Below the pieces are notes generated by a model that worked only from the letters and a program-made list of their open reading frames with translations, did not search any database and was not told the origin of the DNA. This document shows, one piece after another, positions 23,977-33,774 of a DNA stretch of 50,211 nt; the first letter of the stretch is position 1; each line of letters begins with the position of its first letter. This DNA is from Rhodobiaceae bacterium UBA6963 (GTDB lineage: Bacteria; Pseudomonadota; Alphaproteobacteria; RS24), in NCBI GenBank assembly GCA_002450335.1, contig DJZB01000022.1, positions 1 to 50,211 of the forward strand, in the 5' to 3' direction. The position numbers and the translations under genes were made by a program.

Positions 23977-26223
23977 CTAGCGAGAACGGCGGTGTTTTTT
24001 GGGTGTCCATTTTCTACCCATTTTGGAACCGGTTGCCTCTGAAACTCTTTTTTCAACTTCAGCGGGGCGGGCGAGTGGATCATTTGCCACCACCAGTTCA
24101 GTTTGTTGTAGTCGCTTGATCTCATCGCGTAAACGTGCTGCTTCTTCAAATTCAAGATCTGACGCAGCGGTTTGCATTTTCTTTTCAAGCTCCTCAATAT
24201 GCGTGCGTAAATTATCACCAAGCAGAGGGGCTTGCGCTTCAGCCATGCCTTCTTTTACACGATATGGTCCCGGCGCCATATTATCCTGCGCATCAGCCAT
24301 ACCTTCAAGCAGGTCACCGATATTTTTCTGCACAGATGCCGGGGTGATATTATTGGCTTCATTATGAGAACTTTGTTTTTCGCGGCGTCTTTTGGTTTCT
24401 GCCAATGCGCGTTCCATTGAACCTGTCATTTTGTCTGCATAAAGCAAGACGCGTCCGTCAATGTTCCGCGCCGCGCGTCCTATGGTCTGGATGAGTGAGG
24501 TCTCTGATCTCAAAAAACCTTCCTTATCGGCATCAAGTATTGCAACCAATGCACATTCAGGAATATCAAGCCCCTCTCTTAGTAGGTTAATCCCAATCAA
24601 AATATCATATGCGCCCATACGCAAATCCCGAACGATTTCTATCCGTTCAAGGGTGTCAATATCGGAATGCATATAGCGCACGCGAAGCCCTTGCTCATGC
24701 ATATATTCAGTTAAATCTTCAGCCATGCGTTTTGTGAGGGTCGTGACAAGCACACGATGATTTTTCTTAACGGCCTCATGGCATTCTGAAATTAAATCAT
24801 CGACTTGAGATTTTGCCGGCCTTATATCGCATACAGGGTCAATCAGCCCTGTTGGTCGGATAACTTGCTCGACGAAAACCCCACCGGTCTGGTTCATCTC
24901 CCAAGGGCCGGGGGTTGCTGAAACATGGATGCTTTGCGGGCGCATCAAATCCCATTCTTCAAATTTCATTGGGCGGTTATCAACACAGCTGGGTAGTCTG
25001 AAACCGAATTCTGCGAGTGTGGATTTACGTTTAAAGTCACCCTTAAACATGCCGCCAATCTGTGGCACGGTTACATGGCTTTCATCAGTAAATAAAATGG
25101 CATTATCCGGGAGGTATTCATAAAGCGTTGGAGGTGGCTCTCCGCCTTTTCTGCCTGTGAGATAGCGTGAGTAGTTTTCAATGCCCGCGCAGGAGCCTGT
25201 GGCTTCAAGCATTTCAATATCAAATTCTGTACGTTGCTCAAGGCGTTGAGCCTCCAGCAAACGTCCGGCAACTTCAAATTCCTTCAACCGGATTTGCAAA
25301 TCCTTTTTAATTCTTTGTACAGCCTGATTAAGTGTCGGGCGCGGTGTAACATAGTGGCTATTGGCATAGACCCGAACAAAATCAAGTGATCCCATTTTAT
25401 TCCCTGTAAGAGGGTCAAACTCGGTCAAGGCATCAATTTCATCTCCGAAGAGTTCTATGCGCCATGCGCGGTCCTCACAGTGTGCGGGAAATAACTCAAT
25501 TGTGTCGCCACGAACCCTGAAGTCACCGCGCGCAAAACCTAACTCATTTCTGGTATATTGAAGGGCGACTAAATCAGCCAGTAATTGAGCGCGGGGTATA
25601 TTTTTACCGACTTCTAAATCGAAACTCATTTCCGTATATGTTTCGACCGAGCCGATACCGTAAATACAGGAAACGGAAGCGACGATAATGATGTCATCGC
25701 GCTCAAGAAGCCCCCGTGTAGCGGCATGCCGCATCCGGTCAATCTGCTCGTTAATATTACTTTCTTTTTCTATGTAGGTGTCTGTTCTGGGAACATAGGC
25801 CTCGGGTTGGTAATAATCATAATAAGAGACAAAATATTCGACTGCATTATCAGGAAAAAAGCTTTTAAACTCGCCGTAAAGCTGTGCGGCAAGTGTTTTG
25901 TTTGGGGCGAGTATAAGGGCAGGGCGACCTGTTTGGGCGATAATCTGCGCCATGGAAAAGGTTTTTCCTGACCCCGTGACACCAAGCAATACCTGATCAC
26001 TTTCGCCACTATTTATGCCCTCTAAAAGTTCGTTAATGGCTTTAGGTTGATCACCTGCCGGTTCAAACTCAGATTTTAAATTAAAGACCCGTCCACCCTC
26101 AGTTTTCATGGGGCGTATCGGTCGGTGCGGGACAAAACTTTCCAACGAAGCTTCGTTTAAACCCGGCTCAGGGATGGGCGGCAGAGGTTTGCGGCCGGTC
26201 AGACTTTGCTGCTCTTCAGACAT
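23977..26223 (-). CDS. uvrB: excinuclease ABC subunit B
   Basis: This protein of 748 residues (from the ATG at 26223) is the DNA-damage verification helicase of nucleotide excision repair. It has Walker A GVTGSGKT, a beta-hairpin region (VSYYDYYQPEAYVP), helicase motifs including QTIGRAARN, and a C-terminal UVR domain (LEFEEAARLRDEI) that contacts UvrC. A TTG at 26250 would add nine residues; neither start has an obvious ribosome binding site. The N-terminus is extended by about 50 residues relative to E. coli UvrB. No LexA box was seen upstream. Confidence 0.97.
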   Translation of the reverse strand: MSEEQQSLTGRKPLPPIPEPGLNEASLESFVPHRPIRPMKTEGGRVFNLKSEFEPAGDQPKAINELLEGINSGESDQVLLGVTGSGKTFSMAQIIAQTGRPALILAPNKTLAAQLYGEFKSFFPDNAVEYFVSYYDYYQPEAYVPRTDTYIEKESNINEQIDRMRHAATRGLLERDDIIIVASVSCIYGIGSVETYTEMSFDLEVGKNIPRAQLLADLVALQYTRNELGFARGDFRVRGDTIELFPAHCEDRAWRIELFGDEIDALTEFDPLTGNKMGSLDFVRVYANSHYVTPRPTLNQAVQRIKKDLQIRLKEFEVAGRLLEAQRLEQRTEFDIEMLEATGSCAGIENYSRYLTGRKGGEPPPTLYEYLPDNAILFTDESHVTVPQIGGMFKGDFKRKSTLAEFGFRLPSCVDNRPMKFEEWDLMRPQSIHVSATPGPWEMNQTGGVFVEQVIRPTGLIDPVCDIRPAKSQVDDLISECHEAVKKNHRVLVTTLTKRMAEDLTEYMHEQGLRVRYMHSDIDTLERIEIVRDLRMGAYDILIGINLLREGLDIPECALVAILDADKEGFLRSETSLIQTIGRAARNIDGRVLLYADKMTGSMERALAETKRRREKQSSHNEANNITPASVQKNIGDLLEGMADAQDNMAPGPYRVKEGMAEAQAPLLGDNLRTHIEELEKKMQTAASDLEFEEAARLRDEIKRLQQTELVVANDPLARPAEVEKRVSEATGSKMGRKWTPKKHRRSR

Positions 26224-26298
26224 AGGAATAATATAGACATCGCCAGTCAATTTACTAGTATTGCCGGGTTCTAAATAAAAAAAGAAAAAGGAATGAAC

Positions 26299-26607
26299 AT
26301 GCTTCTTAATTTTAGAAAAATATATTTTGCGATTATCTCGACAGTCAGCATGATTGTTGTGGGTGTAACAGCAGTAGATCTTTTAAGTTTTGCTATTACG
26401 ACTGTATTCCCTGACTTAATTGCTTCTGATATGGCGCGTTTGGATGAGCTTCTTTCTGAGGAAGAGGGCGCAAATGCCTTTTTGCGACGTGAAGTTCGCC
26501 CTCTAAATTCTGAAATCATAAGTGATGTTATTCGAATGATTATATTCGGTTTGCTGCTCTACTGGCACTTGCCGCGTTTACTCTCTGATGACGACACGGG
26601 TCAGTAA
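26299..26607 (+). CDS. small membrane protein, function unknown
   Basis: This protein of about 102 residues has two hydrophobic segments (about 10-33 and 78-92, counted from the second Met) separated by an acidic stretch (SDMARLDELLSEEEG). I prefer the ATG at 26299, which is six bases from the AAAAAGGA site, over the ATG at 26293, which abuts it. It lies between uvrB (divergent) and an aminotransferase gene. The composition and start context suggest a real gene, but I do not recognise the family. Confidence 0.6.
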   Translation: MLLNFRKIYFAIISTVSMIVVGVTAVDLLSFAITTVFPDLIASDMARLDELLSEEEGANAFLRREVRPLNSEIISDVIRMIIFGLLLYWHLPRLLSDDDTGQ

Positions 26608-26723
26608 CCAAACTCTAACAACGTTTTTTTGGGGTTCCCTAAAGCTTGCTTGTATTTTGCAGGCTGTGGGCGTAATTTGTCTTCTTGTGGTGTTTCCTAC
26701 ACGCCTTCCTCTAGGAGTTATTT

Positions 26724-27938
26724 ATGTCCGGTTCATCTTTTCTTTCTGAAACTCTGTCACGTGTTAAGCCTTCGGCAACCATTGCCATTTCTGACAAGGC
26801 AAGGGAATTACGCGCTTCTGGAGTGGATGTCATTGGACTGAGTGCAGGTGAACCTGATTTCGATACGCCGGATAATATTAAACAAGCGGCGGTAGAAGCG
26901 ATTAATCGCGGTGAAACTAAATACACTGCCGTTAATGGCATTGCTGAGTTGAAGGAAGCTATATGTGAAAAGTTTAAGCGGGATAATGACCTTAGTTATA
27001 CTCAGGATCAATGTTTTGTGGCGCCGGGGGGGAAGCCCGTCATTTATGACGCGCTTATGGCGACATTAAACCCTGGTGACGAGGTTATTATCCCGGCACC
27101 CTATTGGGTGAGTTATCCGGATATGGTCAGTCTTGCAGGTGGGACATCTGTGATTATTGAAGCTAAAGCCGAGGATGGCTTTAAACTTCAACCAGAGGTT
27201 CTTGAAGCCGCCATTACCGGCAAAACCAAGTGGTTTATTTTTAATTCACCTTCCAACCCTTCAGGCGCGGCCTACACGGCAGATGAGTTGAAAAAACTAA
27301 CAGATGTATTGGTGCGTTATCCGGATATCTGGATTCTTACAGATGATATGTATGAACATCTTGTTTATGATAATTTTACCTTCGCGACACCTGCACAGGT
27401 AGAGCCATCTTTATATGACCGCACTTTGACCATGAATGGTGTCTCAAAAGCTTATGCCATGACGGGTTGGCGGATAGGTTATTGCGCCGGACCGGTGCCG
27501 TTGATTAAGGCGATGACCAAAATTCAGTCCCAGTCCACTTCTAACCCAACATCCATTAGCCAGTGGGCAGCTGTTGAGGCGTTAAACGGGCCGCAGGACT
27601 ATATTGCCGAACGTAACGCCGTTTTCAAAACACGCCGTGATATGGTGGTGGATATGCTCAATCAGGCAGACGGTATTAACTGTCTGACACCTGAAGGTGC
27701 TTTTTATGTTTACCCATCTTGTTCAGGGTGTATTGGAAAATCAACGCCTGAAGGTAGAGTAATCGAAAACGACGAAGATTTTGCCACCGCTTTGCTGGAA
27801 GCTCAAGGTGTTGCGGTGGTTCATGGGGCGGCTTTTGGTTTGTCCCCGCATTTTCGTATCAGCTACGCCACCTCTGATGAGAATTTGGAAGAGGCTTGTT
27901 CGCGTATTCAGCGTTTTTGTGCATCCTTAAAGAATTAA
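26724..27938 (+). CDS. class I PLP aminotransferase (aspartate aminotransferase type)
   Basis: This 404-residue fold-type I aminotransferase has the substrate-domain motif SAGEPDFDTPD, FNSPSNPSGA in the PLP site, the Schiff-base lysine K242 in NGVSKAYAMTGWRIGY, and a C-terminal arginine in FRISYATS that would bind the substrate carboxylate. This pattern fits the aspartate/prephenate aminotransferase group of alphaproteobacteria (often named aatA or aspC). AGGAG precedes the ATG at good spacing. It is followed by the carboxymuconolactone decarboxylase-family gene after 20 bp. Amino-donor specificity is not resolved. Confidence 0.93.
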   Translation: MSGSSFLSETLSRVKPSATIAISDKARELRASGVDVIGLSAGEPDFDTPDNIKQAAVEAINRGETKYTAVNGIAELKEAICEKFKRDNDLSYTQDQCFVAPGGKPVIYDALMATLNPGDEVIIPAPYWVSYPDMVSLAGGTSVIIEAKAEDGFKLQPEVLEAAITGKTKWFIFNSPSNPSGAAYTADELKKLTDVLVRYPDIWILTDDMYEHLVYDNFTFATPAQVEPSLYDRTLTMNGVSKAYAMTGWRIGYCAGPVPLIKAMTKIQSQSTSNPTSISQWAAVEALNGPQDYIAERNAVFKTRRDMVVDMLNQADGINCLTPEGAFYVYPSCSGCIGKSTPEGRVIENDEDFATALLEAQGVAVVHGAAFGLSPHFRISYATSDENLEEACSRIQRFCASLKN

Positions 27939-27958
27939 TAATTAAATAGGCTCATAAG

Positions 27959-28333
27959 ATGAGTGAAGAAGATTTTAAAGACCGTGTCGAAAAGGGCTGG
28001 CAGGTCGCCGAGCGCGTATTTGGGGAAAGACCCGCTGAAGGGCAAAAGAATGGCGTATTGTCAGATATGGTTATGGCGACTGCTTATGCCGATATCTGGT
28101 CAAGACCGGGCCTCTGTCTTCGCGACCGTTCATTGGTAACCTGTGTTGTGCTGGCTGTTCAGGAACATGAGACGGAGCTTAAGGTTCACCTCAGAGGTCT
28201 GGCACATCAGGGGGTCAGCCGTCTTGAAGCCGAAGAAATGATGATGCATATTTCTATATATGTCGGCTGGCCTAAAGCACTTGAAGCGCGCCGTATCATG
28301 ACAGAAGTTTTTGACGAACTTGACACAAGCTAA
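27959..28333 (+). CDS. carboxymuconolactone decarboxylase-family protein
   Basis: This 124-residue all-helical protein resembles the carboxymuconolactone decarboxylase/AhpD family: the central LCLRDRSLVTCVVLAVQ, the histidine-bearing HLRGLAHQGVS and the C-terminal YVGWPKALEARRI are typical. The CxxC pair of AhpD-type peroxidase partners is absent. It may be an orphan gamma-carboxymuconolactone decarboxylase-like enzyme; no other aromatic-degradation genes are nearby. It converges on trxB. Confidence 0.85.
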   Translation: MSEEDFKDRVEKGWQVAERVFGERPAEGQKNGVLSDMVMATAYADIWSRPGLCLRDRSLVTCVVLAVQEHETELKVHLRGLAHQGVSRLEAEEMMMHISIYVGWPKALEARRIMTEVFDELDTS

Positions 28334-28345
28334 TGCGCTAAAATT

Positions 28346-29296
28346 CTAGACAGCTTCTTTTTCTGCCAAATATTTTTCTGCTTCAAGAGCTGCCATACAG
28401 CCCATACCAGCAGCAGTAACAGCCTGACGATAAATATCATCGGTAACATCGCCCGCAGCATAAATGCCCGGGATAGATGTTGCTGTACTGTCAGGTGAGG
28501 TGATGAGATACCCCCCTTGTTTGGTCTCAAGTTGTTCCGTGAATAGCTCTGTTGCCGGGGCATGACCAATGGCAACAAAAATCCCGTCAGCTTCAATCTC
28601 CGATAGTGCACCCGTCTTGGTGTTTTTTAAACGCGCACCCGTGACGCCTAATGGTTCTTCTGTGCCAGTAATCTCGTCAATTTCAGTGTCCCATAACACA
28701 TTGATTTTTTCATGTGCCAGTAAACGTTGCTCAAGGATTTTTTCACAGCGTAAAGCGTCCCGTCTATGTATCAATGTTACTTCGGAAGCAAAATTGGTTA
28801 GAAACAAAGCTTCTTCAACGGCTGTATTCCCGCCCCCGACAACGAGTACTTTTTTGTCTCTATAGAAAAACCCGTCACATGTGGCACACGCGGATACGCC
28901 AAAGCCCTGAAACTTGTCCTCTGAGTCCAGCCCAAGCCATTTGGCCTGAGCGCCGGTGGCAATAATTACTGTATCGGCTGTATAGGTTGCCCCACTATCG
29001 CCTTTAAAAGAGAAGGGGGTGGCTTTCAAATCCGCATCCGTAATGATATCGGAGATGATCTCGGTTCCTACATGGGCGGCTTGCGCTTCCATTTGTTCCA
29101 TCAACCAGGGGCCTTGGATAGCCTCGGCAAATCCGGGGTAGTTTTCAACATCCGTTGTAATTGTGAGCTGACCACCGGGTTGAAGGCCACGCACTAAAAC
29201 AGGTGAAAGCATAGCTCTGGCAGCATAAACGGCAGCCGTGTAGCCTGCAGGACCGGAACCAATGATTAGGACTTTTGAATGTATAGAATCTGACAT
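28346..29296 (-). CDS. trxB: thioredoxin reductase
   Basis: This 316-residue FAD/NADPH enzyme keeps thioredoxin reduced. It contains the FAD motif GSGPAG (13-18), the redox pair C137 and C140 in ACATCDG, the NADPH motif GGGNTA (154-159) and the C-terminal FAD motif AAGDVTDDIYRQAVTAAG. Length and layout are those of bacterial low-molecular-weight TrxB. It is divergent from the Lrp/AsnC regulator across 159 bp, a neighbour arrangement common in alphaproteobacteria. Confidence 0.97.
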   Translation of the reverse strand: MSDSIHSKVLIIGSGPAGYTAAVYAARAMLSPVLVRGLQPGGQLTITTDVENYPGFAEAIQGPWLMEQMEAQAAHVGTEIISDIITDADLKATPFSFKGDSGATYTADTVIIATGAQAKWLGLDSEDKFQGFGVSACATCDGFFYRDKKVLVVGGGNTAVEEALFLTNFASEVTLIHRRDALRCEKILEQRLLAHEKINVLWDTEIDEITGTEEPLGVTGARLKNTKTGALSEIEADGIFVAIGHAPATELFTEQLETKQGGYLITSPDSTATSIPGIYAAGDVTDDIYRQAVTAAGMGCMAALEAEKYLAEKEAV

Positions 29297-29350
29297 GTCT
29301 TCTTATGCTTAGAATCCCGACATATGGTCAAGATAAAAAATTGACTCAAA

Positions 29351-29382
29351 AAGTTTTTAGGTAAATTAGGTGGTTAAAACTT
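29351..29382. promoter_or_regulatory. 7-bp inverted repeat in the trxB/lrp region
   Basis: AAGTTTT (29351-29357) and AAAACTT (29376-29382) flank an 18-bp spacer. Lrp-type proteins often bind AT-rich imperfect repeats near their own genes, so this may be an autoregulatory site; the short arms in AT-rich DNA make chance a real alternative. Confidence 0.25.
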
Positions 29383-29455
29383 AACTAAGAATAAATCTTG
29401 CGCTAAAAGGTAATAAAATTACAATATAGGCAATCTGGCTTTATCACTCGGCATT

Positions 29456-29920
29456 ATGAAAAAAGAACTCGATAGAATAGATATTAAAATTATTTCTGCC
29501 CTACAATCTGATGGGCGGATGACAAATGTTGACTTGGCTAACAGTGTTGGGATTTCTGCGCCACCTTGCTTGCGCCGAGTTCGGGCGCTTGAAAAAGCCG
29601 GTTATTTAACCGGCTATCATGCAGATGTAGATTCCGCCAAATTAGGCTTTACCGTCACGGTTTTTGCCATGGTTGGTCTCCATAGTCAGGCAGATAAAGA
29701 TCTGCAAGCTTTTGAAGGGCTTGTAAGGAGTTGGCCGGAAGTCCGTGAATGCCATATGCTGAATGGAGATATTGATTTTATTCTAAAATGTGTCTCTGAG
29801 GATTTATCATCATTTCAGATGTTTCTAACACAAAAACTTACCCCCGCGCCGAATGTCGCAAATGTCAAAACATCTTTGACGATTCGCCAGACCAAAAAAC
29901 AGCCCGGCGTGCCCCTCTAA
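29456..29920 (+). CDS. Lrp/AsnC-family transcriptional regulator
   Basis: This 154-residue regulator has an N-terminal winged helix (LDRIDIKIISALQSDGRMTNVDLANSVGIS, given here only as its first part: LDRIDIKIISALQ) and a C-terminal RAM ligand-binding domain (VREC-HMLNGDIDFILKCV). Lrp proteins sense amino acids and oligomerize on DNA. The ribosome binding site is weak. It is divergent from trxB and converges on greA with 45 bp between them. Its effector is unknown. Confidence 0.92.
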   Translation: MKKELDRIDIKIISALQSDGRMTNVDLANSVGISAPPCLRRVRALEKAGYLTGYHADVDSAKLGFTVTVFAMVGLHSQADKDLQAFEGLVRSWPEVRECHMLNGDIDFILKCVSEDLSSFQMFLTQKLTPAPNVANVKTSLTIRQTKKQPGVPL

Positions 29921-29965
29921 GACTTGTGTAAGTCACTTGTGAGTTTTTATGCTTATTTAGGGGGA

Positions 29966-30439
29966 CTAGACGAATTTAACGTCAAGAATTTCGTAAAATT
30001 TGCTTCCGCCTGGCGTTCTGACCTCAACGCTGTCACCGGTTTCTTTTCCGATTAGTCCACGGGCGATTGGAGAGGATATTGAAATCCGGCCTTCTTCAAC
30101 ATTTGCCTCATAATCCCCGACAATCTGATAAGTCATTTCCTCATCAGTATCCTCATCAACAAGGCTTACGGTCGCACCAAATTTGACGCTATCACCTGAC
30201 AAAGAACTTATATCGATAATTTCGGCACGGTTCAGCATATCCTCTAGTTCAAGAATGCGGCCTTCATTGTGACTTTGCTGTTCTTTTGCAGCATGGTATT
30301 CGGCATTTTCAGACAAATCGCCATGTTCACGCGCCTCGGCAATAGCCTTGATGATGCGCTGGCGCTCTGGACCCTTGAGAAGCTTAATTTCTTCATCAAG
30401 TTTTTGATAGCTTCCTTCGGTCATTGGTACTTTTTCCAT
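29966..30439 (-). CDS. greA: transcription elongation factor GreA
   Basis: This 157-residue protein has the N-terminal antiparallel coiled coil that enters the RNA polymerase secondary channel (with the acidic tip in the segment around HGDLSENAEYHAAKEQQ) and the C-terminal FKBP-like domain (SSPIARGLIGKETGD). GreA rescues backtracked polymerase by stimulating transcript cleavage. GAGGA lies before the ATG. It follows carB on the same strand after 96 bp and may be partly co-transcribed. DksA, encoded at 3136-3552, uses the same channel. Confidence 0.97.
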   Translation of the reverse strand: MEKVPMTEGSYQKLDEEIKLLKGPERQRIIKAIAEAREHGDLSENAEYHAAKEQQSHNEGRILELEDMLNRAEIIDISSLSGDSVKFGATVSLVDEDTDEEMTYQIVGDYEANVEEGRISISSPIARGLIGKETGDSVEVRTPGGSKFYEILDVKFV

Positions 30440-30535
30440 GACTCAGATCCTCTTTATCGAAACGGAAAGCCGAAAACCCCTCCGCGAATATTCTAGATAT
30501 AATGTTCGGACATAAAGCCCATTCAGGTCAACTCT

Positions 30536-33500
30536 TTATGTGATATTGGCGGTGTAATCCTGTAGGCTTCTGACATCAAGTGGGCCTGCGCGAACAGCTT
30601 TAATGCCCGAAATTGCTGCCTCTGCTGCTGCAATAGTTGTAAAATAGGGAATTTTCATTTCAAGGGCTGTCCGTCTGATTGATTTGCTGTCTGCCAATGA
30701 TTGCTCACCCTCAGTTGTATTGATAACCAGTTCAACCGTGGCATCTTTCATGGCGTCGACAATATGGGGCCGACCTTCAAGCACTTTATTCACCTGCGTA
30801 ACGGTAAGGCCATTTTCTTCAAGTAATTTGCAGGTACCTGACGTCGCCAAAATCTTAAACCCAAGCTCAAGAAGTTCTGCAGCTAAAGGCACAATTTTGC
30901 TCTTATCATCATTTCTGACAGAGATGAAGGCTGTCCCTTCAATGGGGAGAACCGTACCGCCACCAATCTGGCTTTTGGCAAAGGCTGTCGCAAAATTCAT
31001 ATCCAGCCCCATCACTTCACCGGTTGAGCGCATTTCCGGTCCAAGAATTGTATCTACCCCCGGGAAACGTCCAAATGGGAAAACGGCTTCTTTAACGGCA
31101 ATATGTTCAAATTCAGGCTTAGCCAGATTGAAGTCTGAGAGTTTTTTGCCGGCCATAATTTTTGCCGCGATGCGGGCAATTGGCTGTCCTAAAACTTTAG
31201 CTACGAATGGCACCGTCCGACTGGCGCGCGGATTGACCTCAATCACATATATTGTGGTGTCTTTAACAGCAAACTGAACATTCATTAGGCCTATAACATT
31301 CAATGCCAAGGCCATTTCTGAGGCTTGTCGCCCCAATTCCTCAATAATCTCTGCAGGAAGAGAATGGGGTGGCATGGAGCAAGCGCTATCACCCGAATGA
31401 ACACCGGCTTCTTCAATGTGTTCAAGGATACCTGCCACATAGACATCTTCACCGTCGCACAGCACATCAACATCGACTTCAGAAGCGTCACGCAAGTAGC
31501 CGTCAATCAGAACCGGGCTGTCGCCGGAGACAACCACGGCCTCGCGCATATATCTTTCAAGTTGCTCTTCGGTATGAACGATTTCCATCGCGCGTCCACC
31601 AAGGACATAGGACGGACGAATAACGACCGGAAAGCCGATTTGCTTTACAATCTCATGGGCTTGTGTCGCGCTACGGGCTATTCCGTTAGGCGGCTGTTTA
31701 AGCGATAAGCGGTCCAGCAAATCTTTAAATCTGTCACGGTCTTCCGCCAGATCAATTGCATCCGGAGAGGTGCCGAGTATCGGAATGTTGTTTTCTTCAA
31801 GTGCTTGAGAAAGCTTTAGAGGGGTTTGCCCGCCAAATTGCACAATTACACCTGCTAACTCGCCTTTAGATTGCTCACAATGCAAAATTTCCAGCACATC
31901 TTCCTCGGTGAGTGGCTCGAAATACAAGCGGTCTGACGTGTCATAATCGGTGGAAACTGTTTCAGGATTACAGTTAACCATGATGCTTTCAATTTCAATA
32001 TCACCCATGGCATAGGCCGCATGGCAACAGCAATAGTCAAACTCGATACCCTGACCGATGCGGTTTGGGCCACCCCCCAGAATAACCGCCTTAGTCCGCG
32101 AAGACGGCTCGGCTTCATTCTGATTGTCGAATGGAGATATGGTTTCGTAACTGGAATATAGATATGGGGTTTGAGCGGCAAATTCAGCTGCACAAGTGTC
32201 AATTCTTCTAAATTTTGGTCTCAAATCCAGAGCGTGCCTCGCGTTACGAACGTCAATTTCGCTTGTACCCGTCAGTTCAGCAAGGCGGCGGTCAGACAAT
32301 CCCAGTTTTTTGATGGCGCGGAAATTATCAACATCCTCCGGAAGTCCGAATTCTCTAATTTTGGCTTCCATATCTATGATATTTTTAAGCCGTGCCACAA
32401 ACCAAGGGTTAAAGCCGGAGAGTTTGCAAATTTCTTCCTCGCTCATACCGGCGCGTAAGGCATCGGCAATATGAAGGAGCCTATCTGGTGTAGGCGTTTT
32501 CAGTGAGGCGCGTAACTGGTCTGTTGTCGCGTCGATGAGCTTTTCGTTTAATCCCGTTAGACCTGTTTCAAGGGAACGCAGTGCTTTTTGCAAGGACTCT
32601 TCAAAACACCTACCGATTGCCATGCTTTCGCCGACTGATTTCATGGCGGTGGTAAGTATTGGTTCAGAGCCGGGAAATTTCTCAAATGCAAATCTCGGAA
32701 TTTTGGTTACGACATAATCAATTGTCGGTTCAAAACTCGCCGGGGTAACGCCTGTAATGTCATTGCTTAATTCATCAAGTGTATAACCGACTGCAAGCTT
32801 AGCCGCGACTTTGGCAATCGGAAAGCCTGTTGCCTTAGAGGCCAGTGCAGATGAACGCGAAACTCTTGGGTTCATCTCAATAATTACTAACCGTCCATCT
32901 GCCGGATTAACTGCGAATTGTACATTTGAGCCACCGGTTTCAACACCGATTTCCCGCAACACTGCAATCGAGGCATTGCGCATGATTTGGTATTCTCTGT
33001 CGGTAAGCGTCAGGGCAGGGGCAACTGTAATACTATCCCCGGTGTGGACACCCATCGGGTCAACATTTTCGATAGAACAAATAATGATGCAGTTATCCGC
33101 TTTGTCGCGCACAACTTCCATCTCATATTCTTTCCAGCCGATAATGCTTTCTTCAATAAGAACTTCCGTAACGGGAGAGGCTTCAAGCCCTTGCTCGACA
33201 ATTTGGACAAATTCCTCGCGGTTATAAGCAACCCCGCCGCCGGTACCCCCCATTGTAAAAGAAGGGCGGATAATAGTTGGCAAGCCAACAGCATCAATAT
33301 TATTAAGGGCCTCTTCAACTGATTTCACAACTTTTGAGCGAGGGCTTTCTAGGCCGATTTTTTCCATTGCCTCACGGAATAAAAGCCTATCTTCAGCTTT
33401 GTTAATGGCTTCTAAATCTGCACCGATAAGTTGCACGTTATGTTTTTTCAGAACGCCACGCTCAGCGAGGGCAATGGCGGTATTCAAGGCAGTCTGACCG

Positions 33501-33772
33501 CCCATTGTCGGGAGCAGAGCATCCGGTTTTTCAATTTCTATAATCCGCGTCACCATATCGGGCGTGATGGGTTCAATATAGGTTGCATCCGCCAGCTCTG
33601 GGTCTGTCATAATGGTGGCGGGGTTGGAATTAATCAGAATGACACGGTAGCCTTCTTCTTTGAGAGCTTTACAGGCCTGAGTGCCTGAATAGTCAAATTC
33701 GCAGGCTTGCCCGATTACAATCGGTCCTGCTCCTATCATAAGAATGGATTTTATGTCTGAGCGTTTTGGCAT
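30536..33772 (-). CDS. carB: carbamoyl-phosphate synthase large subunit
   Basis: This 1078-residue protein contains two tandem ATP-grasp halves (the first with SFTMGGTGGGVAYN, the second with SYVLGGRAMEIV), an oligomerization region between them and a C-terminal allosteric MGS-like domain (about 940-1078). It uses ammonia from CarA, bicarbonate and two ATP to make carbamoyl phosphate for pyrimidines and arginine. The start follows the carA stop by two bases. Length is that of the E. coli enzyme. Confidence 0.99.
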   Translation of the reverse strand: MPKRSDIKSILMIGAGPIVIGQACEFDYSGTQACKALKEEGYRVILINSNPATIMTDPELADATYIEPITPDMVTRIIEIEKPDALLPTMGGQTALNTAIALAERGVLKKHNVQLIGADLEAINKAEDRLLFREAMEKIGLESPRSKVVKSVEEALNNIDAVGLPTIIRPSFTMGGTGGGVAYNREEFVQIVEQGLEASPVTEVLIEESIIGWKEYEMEVVRDKADNCIIICSIENVDPMGVHTGDSITVAPALTLTDREYQIMRNASIAVLREIGVETGGSNVQFAVNPADGRLVIIEMNPRVSRSSALASKATGFPIAKVAAKLAVGYTLDELSNDITGVTPASFEPTIDYVVTKIPRFAFEKFPGSEPILTTAMKSVGESMAIGRCFEESLQKALRSLETGLTGLNEKLIDATTDQLRASLKTPTPDRLLHIADALRAGMSEEEICKLSGFNPWFVARLKNIIDMEAKIREFGLPEDVDNFRAIKKLGLSDRRLAELTGTSEIDVRNARHALDLRPKFRRIDTCAAEFAAQTPYLYSSYETISPFDNQNEAEPSSRTKAVILGGGPNRIGQGIEFDYCCCHAAYAMGDIEIESIMVNCNPETVSTDYDTSDRLYFEPLTEEDVLEILHCEQSKGELAGVIVQFGGQTPLKLSQALEENNIPILGTSPDAIDLAEDRDRFKDLLDRLSLKQPPNGIARSATQAHEIVKQIGFPVVIRPSYVLGGRAMEIVHTEEQLERYMREAVVVSGDSPVLIDGYLRDASEVDVDVLCDGEDVYVAGILEHIEEAGVHSGDSACSMPPHSLPAEIIEELGRQASEMALALNVIGLMNVQFAVKDTTIYVIEVNPRASRTVPFVAKVLGQPIARIAAKIMAGKKLSDFNLAKPEFEHIAVKEAVFPFGRFPGVDTILGPEMRSTGEVMGLDMNFATAFAKSQIGGGTVLPIEGTAFISVRNDDKSKIVPLAAELLELGFKILATSGTCKLLEENGLTVTQVNKVLEGRPHIVDAMKDATVELVINTTEGEQSLADSKSIRRTALEMKIPYFTTIAAAEAAISGIKAVRAGPLDVRSLQDYTANIT

Positions 33773-33774
33773 TC

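Noticed and set aside
30684..31277. Long open frame antisense to carB
   Set aside because: Composition is serine- and low-complexity-rich and it mirrors conserved carB codons; treated as a shadow of carB.
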